Positions 12,355 to 25,848 of a stretch of DNA of 64,000 nt are shown here, piece by piece (the first letter of the stretch is position 1; every line of letters starts with the position of its first letter). The notes beneath the pieces were generated by a model. That model searched no databases, was not told where the DNA came from, and was given only the letters and a program-made list of their open reading frames with translations. The stretch is taken from contig NC_060967.1 of the NCBI RefSeq assembly GCF_910589235.1, positions 2,242,999 to 2,306,998 of the forward strand. The letters are read 5' to 3'. A program made the translations under genes and the position numbers. Source of the stretch: Vespa crabro (Eukaryota; Arthropoda; Insecta; Hymenoptera; Vespidae).

Positions 12355-13090
12355 TATATATAGAATATTTTTATTTAAGACTTTGCTCTACCGATATATA
12401 AAGCATATTATATATGTAATTTTTTTTTTTTTTTATATATTATATAGAATGATTTTTTGTTTGTTGATAACATTATTTCTTATTAAAGTATATTTATAGA
12501 ATTCTGCAATGTAATAGGTATAAAGAAATAGCAATCAAACTTAGGTGCCAACTTTTTAATCTCAAAATTATATTAACTCTGAGCTTATATATTAATGCTA
12601 AGTAAATTTATCTTTTTTTTCCCCGTTTGTTTTAATTTTATTAATACGATCTTTTAATATGTATAAAAACACCGTTATATATAATACGTTATTTTTATAT
12701 ATAACAAATTATATAGAACATATTAATAATAAAATAACAAATAATAATAAAATAATATATAAAACAATCTCTCTTAATCTACAGAATAGAATTCAAGATC
12801 ATAACATATTATGTTCTACATATCTATATGTATATATATATATATATATATGTATAAATATACATATATTATAGTGATAGAACATTTCTATGTCTCTGTC
12901 TTATAATCTGGCATTTTTTACGCACATTACAAAAATATACATTCATTCTATATACGGTGCAGTTTTTTCATTTTATTGATTCAAGATGAACTAATGTTTG
13001 AAAAAGTTTTTTTCTTTTTTTTTTTTTTTATCTTTATTTATATACAAATAAAATCATATTTATTATATAAATCATTCATTTTATCATTTA
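12038..13090. other. Convergent intergenic region between BTBD9 and PDE12
   Basis: Holds the presumed 3' UTRs of both genes, a long A run (12230-12252), a (CA)n run (about 12318-12350), AT runs, and minus-strand poly(A)-type signals for PDE12 (TTTATT at 13059-13064 on the + strand). No gene seen. Confidence 0.7.
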
Positions 13091-13647
13091 TTATGTGATC
13101 CATTTTAAATCAGCACATAGTGATATATGATCACTTGGAAGTACTATAGAAGGTAAACCAATATGTATAGTAAGTTCTTCGTTGCTAGGCATTGGAATTA
13201 TTTGCTCTACTTCAAATTTATTTTTTTCATAAAATATATAATCTAAACAACCTGCAAATTCTGGTGTATAATTTGTATATATTGGTGTTCCACATGCACT
13301 TGCAAAACGAATATTATAAGTTAAAGATACATCCTTCACAGTTTCTTCCAAATCTGAAAGAATTATATATAAATAAAATTTTCAATGAATAAGATAAGAG
13401 TAATTTAAATAAAAAAATAAAAAAAGTCCTTACTACTACTCCAATCCTTATAATTTTCAGGTATATAGTTTTCAGTCATTAATTGATAAATACCACATTC
13501 AGGTACACTGTTAAAGTCACCACATAACAAAATGCTAACATTGCTTTGAGGGTGCTAAAATATATATTTGTAACTATAATTTATTTATTCATAATATGTA
13601 ATAATGCAAGAAATTAATTTTATGATTATGTTAAAATCTAATACTAC

Positions 13648-13713
<66 letters not shown>

Positions 13714-15408
13714 TAATAAAAAACGTTTACATACCTCTTGCTTTATTTTTTCTGTAAAATTTTCTATATACAGTAAAATATAATATGCTTGTAACAAACG
13801 TATATGATCTGCATCAGGATGAAAATATAAATGTGTATTAGCAATAACTAAAATATCTGATAGTCTTTCTCTTGCTCGCAATGCAAGTACCTGTTAGACA
13901 ATTATTTTTTATATAAGATTTATATTTATCTTAATAAGTAGTAAAAAGAGTTACAAAAAAATAATGTAATAACATTTCACCTGTACAGTTGTATTTTTCT
14001 GTGAGAAACGTTTTTTTGCTTTTTCATTCTGTATTTTTGACCAAATAAGTGCGAATTTAGGTAATTCAGTATTATTCCCTATAACAGTAGAATCATAACA
14101 CAGTTCTTCAAATCTTTCTTTGTTAAAAAATACTGCAAGACCCTCTGATGATTCATTCTTTGTATTGAATATACTTTTATACTGTAGTAAAGATAAAGTT
14201 GGCATAAAATCATTATCATAAATCTTATTGTCTACTTCTTGGAGGCAAATTATATCTGAATTAAATCCTAGAGAAACAGAAAAAAAAAAATTTAATTTTT
14301 TACTTTTTATTTTGTTTTCTTTTAAACAAACTTTAAAATAAACTTACCTAGTAATTCTTTAAGTATAAGTTGTTTTCGATAATCTATGTCTAAAGCATAT
14401 TCTGGACAATATGGAAATAAATTTTCTTTACTATAAGTGGTACTGGCATATACATTAGCCAATATATTATATGATGTAACTCTAAAACTAAATTTATAAA
14501 AATTCAGATAAAATTCATTCTATAAATTTATAAGAATATTAATAGATACTTTGACATAATAATTTGTTTTATTCTTCAAATAATTACCTGTTGCCTGTTA
14601 ATTTAGATTTTGTAAACATATGACGAGTATCAAATGGACAATGTCCTGGACCTGCTTCTATAATATTCTTAGATTCCACTTCAACGGAAGGTCCACTATG
14701 TGTCTCATTTTGTGGAATACAATTTAATTTTAATCTAAAACCAATATCGGATACATTTGGTGTATACAAATATCCATCACCAACGTGTAACCAAACTTGT
14801 TTAGGATTATTTATATCATTTTTGTACCAATTAAAATTAGATAATTTTTTATCAGTATATAACGATTCAAATTTAGTAGGATATATTGGAAAGCCACATA
14901 GTAAAGATGATGGTAACGTTATACTATTGACAATTGGTATATTTTTCTTTATTACAAATGTAATATCAAATATTACTAATTTTAAATCATTTACATCTTT
15001 TAAAATTGTTTCACACAAAGTATCACCATTGATTTGAATATTGTTTTTATATAAATAAATATCTTTTTTTATAATTTCATCGACTTCTTCAGCAAATTTC
15101 TTTTTCTTTCTAATTATAACTTTACTAACATTAGTATTGATTCTTTTCAAAAATGTATCAACTTTTTCATTTATATGCCTTGAAAAATTGAATTGACGAT
15201 TCACATTCAAACTAGGATATTCAAAGCGAAACATAAAATCAAATGTTTCCGCACCATTTACATGATATACTAATGCTTCACCACTATTTAAAACCATTTT
15301 TATATTTGTGGATTTATAACGAATTAGTAAATTTATAGTTGTTACTTTTATTAATGAGGTTAGTTGACTTTTTCGAATGGAACAATAATTCACAAATATA
15401 TTGAACAT
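13091..15408 (-). CDS. PDE12: 2',5'-phosphodiesterase 12-like (mitochondrial EEP nuclease), complete, 6 coding exons
   Basis: Minus-strand exons: 15408-14588, 14487-14348, 14267-13981, 13890-13735, 13554-13434 and 13353-13091. They sum to 1788 bp (595 aa; human PDE12 is about 609). The N-terminus is rich in K, R, S, T and hydrophobics without acids for about 36 residues, as in a mitochondrial presequence. A second Met at residue 38 is an alternative start. The C-terminal half is an endonuclease/exonuclease/phosphatase domain (about 275-595) with its metal and catalytic motifs in order: SYNILAN, CLQEVD, NTHLYFHP, LLCGDFNSVP and SDHISL. Known members degrade 2-5A and trim poly(A) from mitochondrial RNAs in the matrix. 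GYPxxPTK-like sequence (GFPIYPTKFE, about 168-177) is also typical. The exon 5 donor is ambiguous (GTAAGG after GGAGTAGTA); the chosen site keeps frame. A (TA)n run of about 60 bp sits in intron 4 (about 13651-13710). Confidence 0.93.
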
Positions 15409-15567
15409 TACTATAAGTCAAGATTATTAATAATTTCAAAATAATCACATGTAAAATATTATGCTCTCGTCAAATCAATGAATAAACATAAACATTCGTA
15501 GAAAAAAAGTATTAAATTCTCAAGCCAAGAAGATTAAACAGTATGAGACACTGTCGATAAAATTGTA

Positions 15568-15575
15568 TGACGTCA
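15568..15575. promoter_or_regulatory. Palindromic CRE (TGACGTCA) upstream of PDE12
   Basis: A perfect TGACGTCA 160 bases upstream of the PDE12 ATG, between it and the STN1-like stop codon at 15708. This is the consensus site for CREB/ATF bZIP factors. The 300-base space between the two genes must hold the PDE12 promoter unless they are co-transcribed. Motif seen; regulation inferred. Confidence 0.4.
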
Positions 15576-15707
15576 TTACCGATGTAAAATATGCTACAAT
15601 TTCTTTCAACAAAATATTATTTACTATAAAAAAAAATCATTTAACTAATACATATACTTATATACCCATTATTAATTTTAATAATTATTTACATCAATAA
15701 ATTCATT

Positions 15708-15789
15708 TTACCTTTTTTGTTCTTCCCATTGTTCTTTAAACAATTTATTTACTTCTTTACTAGTAGGGATCCTAAAATACAATATCATA

Positions 15790-15845
<56 letters not shown>

Positions 15846-16556
15846 AATATAGATGTTATTTTATATTATGTTATCTTCAATTCCATAATTTACACTTAAT
15901 AATATATTAAAATTTAACTCACTGCCGGTATTCTGTACGTGCAAACAAGGTCAATATTTTAAATATGTTTAAACAATTATTAATGTCTGTTATTTCAAAT
16001 ATAGCACTAATACCAAGAACAATTTGAGATTCCTTTCTTATAAGAGTCCCATAAACTCTAACTGCATTATATTCCTAAACATAAATAAAAACTGAGATAT
16101 AAAATAAATAATTGAACTGAATGATGTATCTTATAAAATTGAAATGTCCATAATATTCAAATTATTTGAACATAGAATAATTTCATGGATTATTATTTGT
16201 ATTAATTATAAATATTTATCATTAATTACCCATATATTGTTCTTATTATTGCGTGGGGTTTTGAAAAAAACTTCAGAATTGGATAATGAGTTCCAACAGA
16301 TAGGAAATAGTATTTCCTTTTTAAGGTCAATGATCATGTCAACGTTATCTTTGCGTATAATACGGCCTATTGTTTGTATAGTTTTGATGCGATTAGTTTC
16401 ATAATCATTTAATTCAATATACGTAGAAATATCTTCAATAAAAATAGGTATATAAGGAAAATGAATATTCAAAAAGTTTGTTAACTTAGATAAATCTTTT
16501 TTCCATTTTCTCGACACATACGCTTGACGATTAATGACATTCAAATGATTATTCAT
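15708..16556 (-). CDS. STN1: STN1-like OB-fold protein (CST telomere complex subunit), 3 exons
   Basis: Exons: 16556-16230, 16074-15923 and 15771-15708, totalling 543 bp (180 aa). The core matches the STN1 OB-fold layout as I remember it from human STN1/OBFC1. A lead-in PIFIEDI is followed by IQTIGRIIRKDN (compare VDVLGTVIGVRERD), then FPICWNSLSNSE (compare INCICWKKLNTES), then AVRVYGTLIRKESQIVLGI (compare TIRVRGSIRTYREEREIHA), and a final segment with ARTEYRQIP (compare ELPTIYRKVY). STN1 joins CTC1 and TEN1 to bind single-stranded telomeric DNA and promote fill-in by DNA polymerase alpha. The product is about half the human length: the C-terminal winged-helix domains are missing, with a stop 17 codons after the last conserved motif. 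It could instead be another small OB protein. Its start codon is the first ATG of the exon. Confidence 0.6.
15793..15838. repeat. (AT)n microsatellite in STN1-like intron 2
   Basis: About 23 AT units within the last intron of the STN1-like gene. A sequencing or assembly error here would not affect the coding exons. Confidence 0.9.
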
Positions 16557-16679
16557 TTTAATAAAATTATATCATATATATAAACATAATCTATTATTAA
16601 AATAATTAATAATTCAAACATTAGAAGTTAATCGCTGAATTTCTATCACGAATGTGATAGATCAAAAAATACTTATAAT

Positions 16680-16770
16680 ATTCCACGTAGATGGCATGAC
16701 ATATACGACGTTATTCCGAACGAACATTTCTATTGGTCGCTACGTCCACCAATAACGTCATACAATAATT
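16680..16770 (-). promoter_or_regulatory. Presumed promoter of the STN1-like gene
   Basis: About 130-210 bases upstream of the ATG at 16556 is a non-repetitive patch with a CCAAT box in each direction (ATTGGTCG and CCACCAATAACG) and two half-CRE sequences (ACGTCA/GACGTT). It is clearly less AT-biased than its flanks. Function is inferred from position and motifs. Confidence 0.3.
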
Positions 16771-18293
16771 ATCTTTTATTTCCTCCCACCCCTTCCTTTC
16801 CACACTTTTTTCGTCAAGTTTTTAATCATTATTTTATTTTGAAATTATTATTTTGCATTATTCCTCGTATATTTAAAAAAATGTTCAACCACCTTTTTTT
16901 GTTTCATCGTTAATCGTAATTAAAATAATACTGCTACCTTAAAAATATTTTGCGCCGTACGATACTGCATTTCATAATGATCAACCGTTGCCATTAAGGT
17001 AATGATCGTTTTTTTGTTTCGTTTGAATCGTTCGAAAGTGTTCGTTCATATTGAACTCATTATTAATTTATTTTCATAATATCTAACGTAATATTACAGT
17101 AGCATACAATTTTATTCTGTCTGATAATATGGTATGTAACATAGTATATCTCATAAATTTTCATCAATTATTTATATACTTAACACATTATAACTTTTAT
17201 CGTTTATTTTCAAGGAAAAGAAAGAAAGAAAGAAGAAAAAAAAGAAAAAAAGAAAAATGAAAAAAGAAACCCATCGATGAGAGTACAATCGTCGTTAGTT
17301 GAAGAAGATTCACAATGATACGAGGAATTTACAAACAATTGCATTGAGAATTAAACGGGATTACTTTTGTACGTTCTACTTATACATACATATAATCCGT
17401 TAAATTTAAAAATATATATTCCTTTTATATTATATTCAATTTATAATACGTTTGATTGTTCCGTCAGTTCTATCGAAATCAAATCAAGACCAGTTAATAG
17501 GAAGTTCCATAGTATGGAATTTGCCCTTGGGCATATCTTTCTCTACGTATAGATGAAATCACAACCGTAGATAGAGAAACGGAAATAAGAAAGTTTCTTA
17601 TCCCCACGAAGATTTACGAGTCAACTTTTTTTTGAGGGTATGTATTTTGTAATTTAAAAAAAAAAAAAGAAAAAAAAATAATGCGTGAACTATGTACAAT
17701 CGGACAATTCTTCTTCCGATCAATGTCTATATTAATCTACGTCCATCCTTTCTTTTTTTTTTTTTTTTTTAATGCCGGAAGAATATTTACGATATAATAC
17801 ATGCAAAAGAGAAAAAGAAGTAGAAAAAAAATAAATAAATAAATAAAGACGAAGGAAGAAATAAAGTAAAATGTATGTAAAATTATAATCTATTACTATA
17901 TATTATATAATAATATATTACTATATAGTGACACTTCGTAAGGATATAGTATCTTTTTAATTACCTAGAATGACATAATAATTTTGTTATTATATATGCA
18001 AACATTTAACGAATCAAAGATCTTTAATAAATTTTTTCATTTCTTTTTTTTTCCTTTCTTTCTTCCTTTTTCTTTTTCTTTTTTCTTTTCTCTTTAATAA
18101 TATTTCGAGAAACTTTTAATACACTTTAAAAAAATCAAGATTAATATTTTATCGTATTCCAATCGACATAATTAATTGTACAATCATTATGAATCGACAT
18201 TGAAAATTTTTTTTGGAAATATATTAATTTATTAAAACATATATATATATATATATATAAGTATATAAGAAAGTTTACTTTAATTGATCGAAA

Positions 18294-18357
<64 letters not shown>

Positions 18358-20230
18358 AACAATGGAGTGCATATCTCGTGAAAGCAAGTGCGCAAAATAG
18401 AATGAAAGTTCATTCTACGTGACCGTAAAGCATTTATTGATAAGTAAACTTGTAACATCATTTTCCTACAGTTAATATGATTTCTCTTCGTATGATATTT
18501 CAATGACGTTATCATGGATAATATATAAATATATGTAGATAATTATAATAGTTCTATTGACAACAGTTTTTATAGTTTGTTTTCAGACTATGGGCACTTT
18601 TATGCATTAAGTTTAGAATAATTATCAATGGCCGTGAATGATGAATCTTAAAACGAAATTCGTATATATACCATTGGCCTAGAAATCAATTTTACACGTT
18701 CGTCTAAATTGCAAAGAAAGTTAATACAAATGTATTCATTCACTGACAAATCTTATTAATCATAAACGAGTTTTTCACGTACATATATATTCAAGGTCAA
18801 AGTTTTTAGGTCAAAAAGTTTTTAGGTCATTTTAAAAGTCAAATTGTCCTTTACTCGAGATTTTTTAGGCGGCTTTGCAAGCAAGCAGGCTTGCAATTTT
18901 ATAAGATTTGAAAAAAAAAAAAAGAAAAAAGAGAAAAGGAAATAAATCAGCTTAAAAAAATGTTCGGAAAAGAGCGATTGATTTTAAAGATCCAATCGTT
19001 CGAAATAAAACTTTTTGCCGTGTATCTAAGTAGAAAACGATGAAATTATGTTCTATCAAAATTAATCATATTAAAAAAAAATCTTTCCTTCTGTATCATT
19101 TACATATTACATATTTCATTATTTAATTATTTTTATTTTCAGTGATTTTTATGATCACTTAGAACTGACGATCTTTCGGTCAAGCCGTCTGCTGTTGCTT
19201 CCTGCCAGGTCAAAGACCTAACAGCCCTTAGAAGGCCGTCTTCAGACTTTCGGTGAAAGTACATACATATATTTCGTCCTTGAACTGGAAGCCTTCGAAC
19301 GATCGACGCAGTGAAATATTTCATGGTGTATCATATAATCTTCGAAAGGAGAAACATGGTATAATTACGAAGATACATTTCCCTTTTTACAAAAATAAGC
19401 TCTAATGGAAATATTCCACGAACGAAGATGTTTCATATCTTTTCGAACATTCATATAAATATCTCTAATCTTTTCTTTTTTCTTTTTTTTTTTTTTTTTA
19501 CATTTTTATGACAAATGAAATAATTCTTATTGAATTGATTTGATAAATTTTCTCGCATCACGTTTTCTCACTTTTTTCCTCTTACAACAGATTTTATAAC
19601 AGATTATTATCTAATAGACGATAGATCGAAAGTTCTTAAGTGATTTTAAAAAAATAATTATTCTTTTTGCTTTAATTTATTGTTTAATTTATTGTTTTAG
19701 TTTTTTCTTTTTTTTTTCCTTTTTTTTTTTTGTGTGTTCTCCGTTTCTTCTTTAAATAGCAAAATTAAGAGATCTAAGAAATCTTTTGGCGCAAGGTGTA
19801 TTTTCGTTCTTTGACATTTTTCAAATTAAAAATCATATCTCTTCAATAAGAATAAGATATAATTATTAGAAATATAAATAGCGAAATTCTCTGTTGTATA
19901 TCCTCTTTTATCTATAAATGTCATTGAAATAAGACGTAATCTGTTTTATACGATTGATAAATTCTAAACGTTTTTTTTTCTTTTTTTTTTTTGGCTTTTT
20001 GATACTCTTTTTATTTAATTTTCACCAAACTCGACATAAGATTTTTCTTATAGAGTCATAAATAATAATCGTAAGAAGTGTGCGCGCATATTTTAAAACG
20101 CGTCTTCGACGTCAGAATGCGTTCGAGTGAATAGCTGTATCGAATGGCGTGCGTCACTAAAGTTTCTTTTTCTCTTTCTCTCTCCCTCTCCTTTCTCTCT
20201 CCCTCTCCTTTCTCTCTCTGTCTGTCTGTT

Positions 20231-20271
<41 letters not shown>

Positions 20272-20851
20272 TGACTTTTTCGTTTAGGTTAAAGAAAAGA
20301 CCGGTTTGAAGGGGGTCTACCTTTTTCGTATGACTGGTTTTGTTTATCCGTGAGCTCGCAACCTCGGATTCTTTCTAAGAAAATTGCACGTCAACCGATT
20401 AAAGTGTTATCGATCCATGTAAAAAAAAAAAAAGGATCTAAGTATATATATGGAATTGTTATCGTTATATAGATATATAAGAAATAATGAAGATAAAAAT
20501 TGCCAAGATAAAAAAAAAATAAAAGAAAAACATATTATTTTAAGAGTACGGAATAAGAAAATATTCTTAGGCAATTAAAAAAAAAGAAAAAGCAAATATT
20601 TTTAATCTTTCAACGAAACTTTCGGTTCATCTTCTCTACATTAAAATGAGATATAATTTTTTCAATTTTAATTATATATTTCTTATATATAATATATAGA
20701 TTTTGATTTGATTGCCATCATTGTTCTTCTATAATCGTTTCTTTCTTCTTCTTCTTTCAAATCTATTGATTTTGATTATTCATACCACTTTGTTTTGAAA
20801 TTTTTTTCTCATGACATGCACATTCTTCTTAAGTACATACATATGTATATG

Positions 20852-20898
<47 letters not shown>

Positions 20899-21480
20899 AC
20901 ATAGATTATCTGTTAGCTAGACATTTCTGAGAGTGTAGTCTTTAGTCTCTTTCTCTCTCTCTCTCTCTCTCTCGTTAGATTTACACAGCATCGATTTTAC
21001 CTACTTTTATTGATTCATCCTTTCCATTTAAAGTAAAACAATTATTTACTTTTCATTAAAAAAGAGAAGAAAAAAAAAAGGAAAAAGAAAAAATGGAGAG
21101 AAGAAACTCACAGTAGATACATCTTAAATCGATGCTCCATTATCTTGAAACGTATTTAAAATATTTACCATGCATTTAAATCGTGGTAAAGAATTATTTA
21201 AACGAATTACGACTAAAAGACTAAATAAATGTTATATTTTATTTCTCTGGTTATTATTTTTAGCATCATACAGACAATGACGGTACGACGTCTAATCGAT
21301 CATCATCTTTTCTATTGTTCACATTCAAGAAGCGCGAGAACAAGCACTATCCTTTCCATCTGCGGAACCTATTAAACCAATAAACGCGATTACGAGGGTC
21401 AATAGGAATATAATGCGTCGATTGACATCGGACCGATTCGCGAGACATTTTTTTACCCAAGAACATTACGAAGGGACGTA
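16771..21480. other. Long intergenic or intronic stretch dominated by simple repeats
   Basis: No gene that I can support. Contents include an (AAT)n run (18296-18352), CT-rich tracts (20163-20272 and about 20950-20972), an AT run (20855-20890) and numerous A/T homopolymers. Non-repetitive, higher-GC patches occur at 19140-19330 and 20085-20160 (GTGCGCGCA, GACGTCAG). The first follows a plausible + strand acceptor (TATTTTCAG at about 19141), but no frame stays open far enough to call an exon. Confidence 0.55.
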
Positions 21481-21491
21481 GATATAGATAA

Positions 21492-21492
<1 letters not shown>

Positions 21493-21580
<88 letters not shown>
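21493..21580. repeat. Compound (GATA)n-(GA)n microsatellite
   Basis: About eight GATA units run directly into about 28 GA units. The reverse strand gives a Ser/Leu/Tyr repeat ORF that is an artefact. Confidence 0.95.
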
Positions 21581-21584
<4 letters not shown>

Positions 21585-21747
21585 AAAAGCATTATTTAAA
21601 TGTATTATAAACTTTCTCTATAATAAAAATTTTAAATTGTTAGGAAAAAAAAATTCGAAGATATTAATACTATTATCTCTCCTATAAGTTAACAAAATTA
21701 TCATGTTTTATATTTTTTAATCAAACTATAAGTAAAAACTACGAGAA

Positions 21748-21903
<156 letters not shown>

Positions 21904-22226
21904 GAAAAAGGAAAAAGATTTGCTATGGGAAAAATTTTCAATTTTCCTTTCATCTTTCTTAGAAAAAAAAAGAGAGAAAAGAAAAAGAAGAAAACAAATA
22001 AAAATCGTTTGTCATCTATATCTCTTAATTTGATAAATTATATCTCTATAGAATGAGAACGTTATAAAATTATAACTAAAAATTCGCCTACTTTCGTTCT
22101 ATAGAAAACAGTATTTATGATGAGAAGTGAAAGAAAACTGCTTTCAGGAAGAAAGTTATTCGAACGAATTTTATTACCTTTTAAAAATTTATCTTTTATT
22201 TTTTCTTTCCTTTTTCCTTTCTTTTT

Positions 22227-22229
<3 letters not shown>

Positions 22230-22267
<38 letters not shown>
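22230..22267. repeat. (CT)n microsatellite
   Basis: About 18 CT units next to T-rich sequence, with no gene overlapping. Confidence 0.9.
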
Positions 22268-22269
<2 letters not shown>

Positions 22270-22272
<3 letters not shown>

Positions 22273-22789
22273 CTTTTTTTTTTTTAATTTATGAATGCTC
22301 ATATCATATCTTAAGGAATATTGAAAAAATTGAAATAAGTAATAGGAAAAAAAAAAAAAAAAGAAAAAAGAAAATGCTTTTCTAATCTCATCCAGTCTAT
22401 CAGAGTTAGTTTGTCTGCTAGGAGCGTGTGCAAATCAAATAAATGATTAATTATGATTATTTGCGAATTCGAGAAGATTACCATTCATATTGTACATATG
22501 CATATATACATACGTATATACTTACATAGAAACGTTTGGACTTCATTCACTCGGACAAATGGATGAAGCAATCGTAAATAAAATAAACGTGTGCAACGCG
22601 TTCTTGGACCATGACCTTCATAAACGAGACTTTCCTCTGCTTTATACGGACGAAAGATTCTGCGCAATCATTTATAACAATCTATAATGCTTTAATTTAA
22701 TTACATTTAATCATCATCTAGCTAAATAAAAACTGGGTCAGAAATGCAGAACTTTGTAGAACTTTAAACGGGAAAAAAAATTTTAATAA

Positions 22790-22839
<50 letters not shown>

Positions 22840-25217
22840 ATATACGTATATATGATATGTTATATAATATGTATATTATGTAGATATGTAATAATTAATT
22901 ATGAAAGTTCAATTATTATTTATAATATATAAATATGTTATAAATTATTATAACTTTAATAATTTATAATATATCATGTGACAATTAGAAATGATTTATT
23001 TTAATTGTCATAAAATGTTATTATAAATTAATATGATAACATTAGAAATATATTTGCGGTTCCTTTAAAATCTTTGGATTACATCTAAATGATTGATCCA
23101 GATTATTTTAATCTAAAAAAATATATATATATATATATATATATAAATTATAATATAAAAACAAAAAAATTAATATATTTTCGTAAATACTATGTATCTA
23201 GATTAATCTACAATCGTTTTTATATATTTAAAGGAAAATTGATGGTCAATCTAGTATAATGAAAGATCACAAAGGCTAAAGATCATGCGGTAGTGAAATA
23301 TATAGAGATACTTGATATCTTTTTTCTTTTTTTTTGATTCAGTGGAATGCATTTAGCCAATCTTAATCGTCACTGTATATAATAATAATTGCACAACATC
23401 CGATAATACTTTATATAAGGCAACTATGCTAGAGTATCACGCAATTATAATTTGGTTTTCCTTTCTCTCTTTTTTTTTCAGAAATCAATTACGAAATTAT
23501 ACGATAAACGATAAAAAAAAACTATTATGAAAAAATTGAAAATTTTAATATGTATAAGATTTAGAGGTTTATCCCCAACGTAACTTTATTTTCAATTTAT
23601 ATATATCGATGAGAACCTTAGGAAAAAATAATATCTGAAATTTTGCTAAAAATCGATATCTACGTCATATATTGTTACATATATGTAACAACTTACATAA
23701 TTATATATGTACTTGATTTTTTTATTCTTCAATCGATAATAATATTTTTCTCGAATTCCTATTTTCTATGGCAAATGAAAATTCATCGTATTTTTTTGAT
23801 TTTTTTTCCTCAAAGTAACAAGGATGGTCATCAAAAAATTCTCAGATGGATCCAAAAGTTCCTCGATCAATTTTAAAGGTCTTACTTATTCTTTTTGCGA
23901 GACTCTTTGAGCGAAATTCTTTTTCTTCGCTTTTTTTTTCTTTTTTTCGTCTTTTTCTTATAAAAAGCTATAAAAACCACAAGCATAAAACCATAAGCCT
24001 AAAAGGGTCTCGAAGAAAAAAAAAATTAATTTTGTAAATCACATGAATACTTTTTGGTCCATTTTGTAAAAAAAATACCGAAACTACAGTAATTTCGATG
24101 TAATTGTTACAATTATTACAATGTCATCCTTGTGCTGTCACGATAGATTCTAATACACCCGTCGAAAGAGGGATTATCTAATGGAAGAAGGGAGGAAGAA
24201 AGAAAGGAATAAAGGAGGGGAGAGATGGATGGGGATTCAGTAATTATATCGTTTAAAAGCAAAAGCTCGTTAGAATCGACCAATGACGTAGTTATCATTT
24301 AAAATGTGTCATTAATTAATGGGAATTTCCCTTAAATTATTTAATTGGCTCGATTCTACGAGTAAAAATATTTCGGATCGCGTTTAATTGCGTAAACTTA
24401 AATATATTCGCGAATTAATAAACATGAAAAAGAATTCAAAACACCAGAAGAACTTCTATTTTCGACGATAGAATGTATCAGTTCTAGGAATTGATAAGTA
24501 TTAAAAATTCAGACGAACGAAGGAAACTTTCCATTTGCGGAAATGATAGAAATGTTTGAATAAACAAATTTATAAACGCGATGAGGTGTAATTATGAAAT
24601 AAAGGAGAAAAAAGAAAGAAAAAAAAAAAGATAAAGGAAAAAAGGGATTGAATTAAATGTTGTGTTAAGTGACGTAAAATCTATCTGATATTCTCGATGG
24701 TTCTGATGATCAGTTAGATGAAGTGACGATGAAATAACTCGTCAATGTATGTATATATATATATGTATATATATGTATGCATATATATATATCCATGTAT
24801 TTGCAAGGAAATAAAAAAATAAAAAGAAAAAACGACGGGAGATCTCGACAAGGTCGTGGTTTTCATTCGATCTTGGAAAGAGAATGTGCTCCAGACTCAC
24901 TTGTGGTTTTCCCCGTAAAAGAAAGAAAAAGAGAGAGAAAGAGAGAGCGAGAGAGAGAGAGAGAAAGAGAGAGAGAAAACCGTTAACCTTAACACCTGCG
25001 CCATCGAGGTTTGGACTTCGTCAGAGATTGAATTTCATAAACCTTTACGAAGTCTGTTTACGAAGTCTCTAAAAGATAGACGGTATTTTCCTCTTCGTAT
25101 TTACACTTTATACAATACCATCGTTGTTTCTAAATTTATTTATATGCTTTTGAATAATTACTCGAACTCACTATAAAGAAGAGAAAAATATTCATGGAAA
25201 TTTTCTTAATTTTTTCT

Positions 25218-25268
<51 letters not shown>

Positions 25269-25480
25269 CTAACTAATTTGAAAATCTTTCCTGTTATTTT
25301 TTTCGTAATTTTTCGTAATTATTTTAATTATCTCATTATCAATTAACACGCGTCTTATTTGATCAATGTCGATATGCTTTCGTTATAAAAAAAAAAAAAG
25401 AAGAAAAATAAGGAAAAAAAACAACCGTATAAAAAGTCCAATAGTGAAAAAGTGAATTTTAACTTTTATTTCGTCATTTT
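22270..25480. other. AT-rich stretch without a recognised gene
   Basis: Contains AT runs (22795-22832, 23119-23143 and 25219-25266) and a GA tract (about 24920-24975). Patches 22395-22690, 24840-24915 and 24980-25080 have near-balanced composition with open but unrecognised frames. They could be untranslated or regulatory sequence for the putative gene at 25849. I do not call genes here. Confidence 0.5.
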
Positions 25481-25723
25481 TATGACAGTGAAGTTATCCA
25501 AATGCAAATTGAATGACACAATCAAAATCGTGACGGTAAGATAACATTTTTGTTAAAAGTTCATTGGTCAAAGAGAATCGAAATTTTTGTAATAAGTGAA
25601 TTCTTGTATTTTCATTTTATCATCTCATTTTAGATTTTTTACTTTCTTCGTTTTTCTTATTTCTTTTTTTTTACTTTATTCGCCTGAAAGATTAATAATG
25701 GACAAAATGAAAAGAAAGATAAA

Positions 25724-25783
25724 AAATGAAGAAGAAGAAGAAGAAGAAGAAGAAGAAGAAGAAGAAGAAGAAGAAGAAGAAGA
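25724..25783 (+). repeat. (GAA)n microsatellite
   Basis: About 19 consecutive GAA units give a poly-Glu run in an open + strand frame (ATG at 25698) just before the putative gene. Whether it is translated or part of a 5' UTR cannot be told. Confidence 0.9.
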
Positions 25784-25848
25784 TCAGAGAGCATCGAATA
25801 GTCGTGGAAAGAAGATCACGATGGGATGCACCTGCAGGTATATTTTAG

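Noticed and set aside
16144..16404. Plus-strand ORF of 86 codons
   Set aside because: Antisense shadow of STN1-like exon 1, which has splice sites and homology on the other strand.
19139..19324. Minus-strand ORF and a possible + strand exon after TATTTTCAG
   Set aside because: Composition is balanced, but neither frame has a partner exon, a clear donor or a recognisable motif. Kept only as a note in the region entry.
22490..22687. Plus-strand 65-codon frame and its antisense frame
   Set aside because: Starts in a TA/TACA repeat; the later part is mixed but unrecognised, and both strands are open, which is typical of chance.
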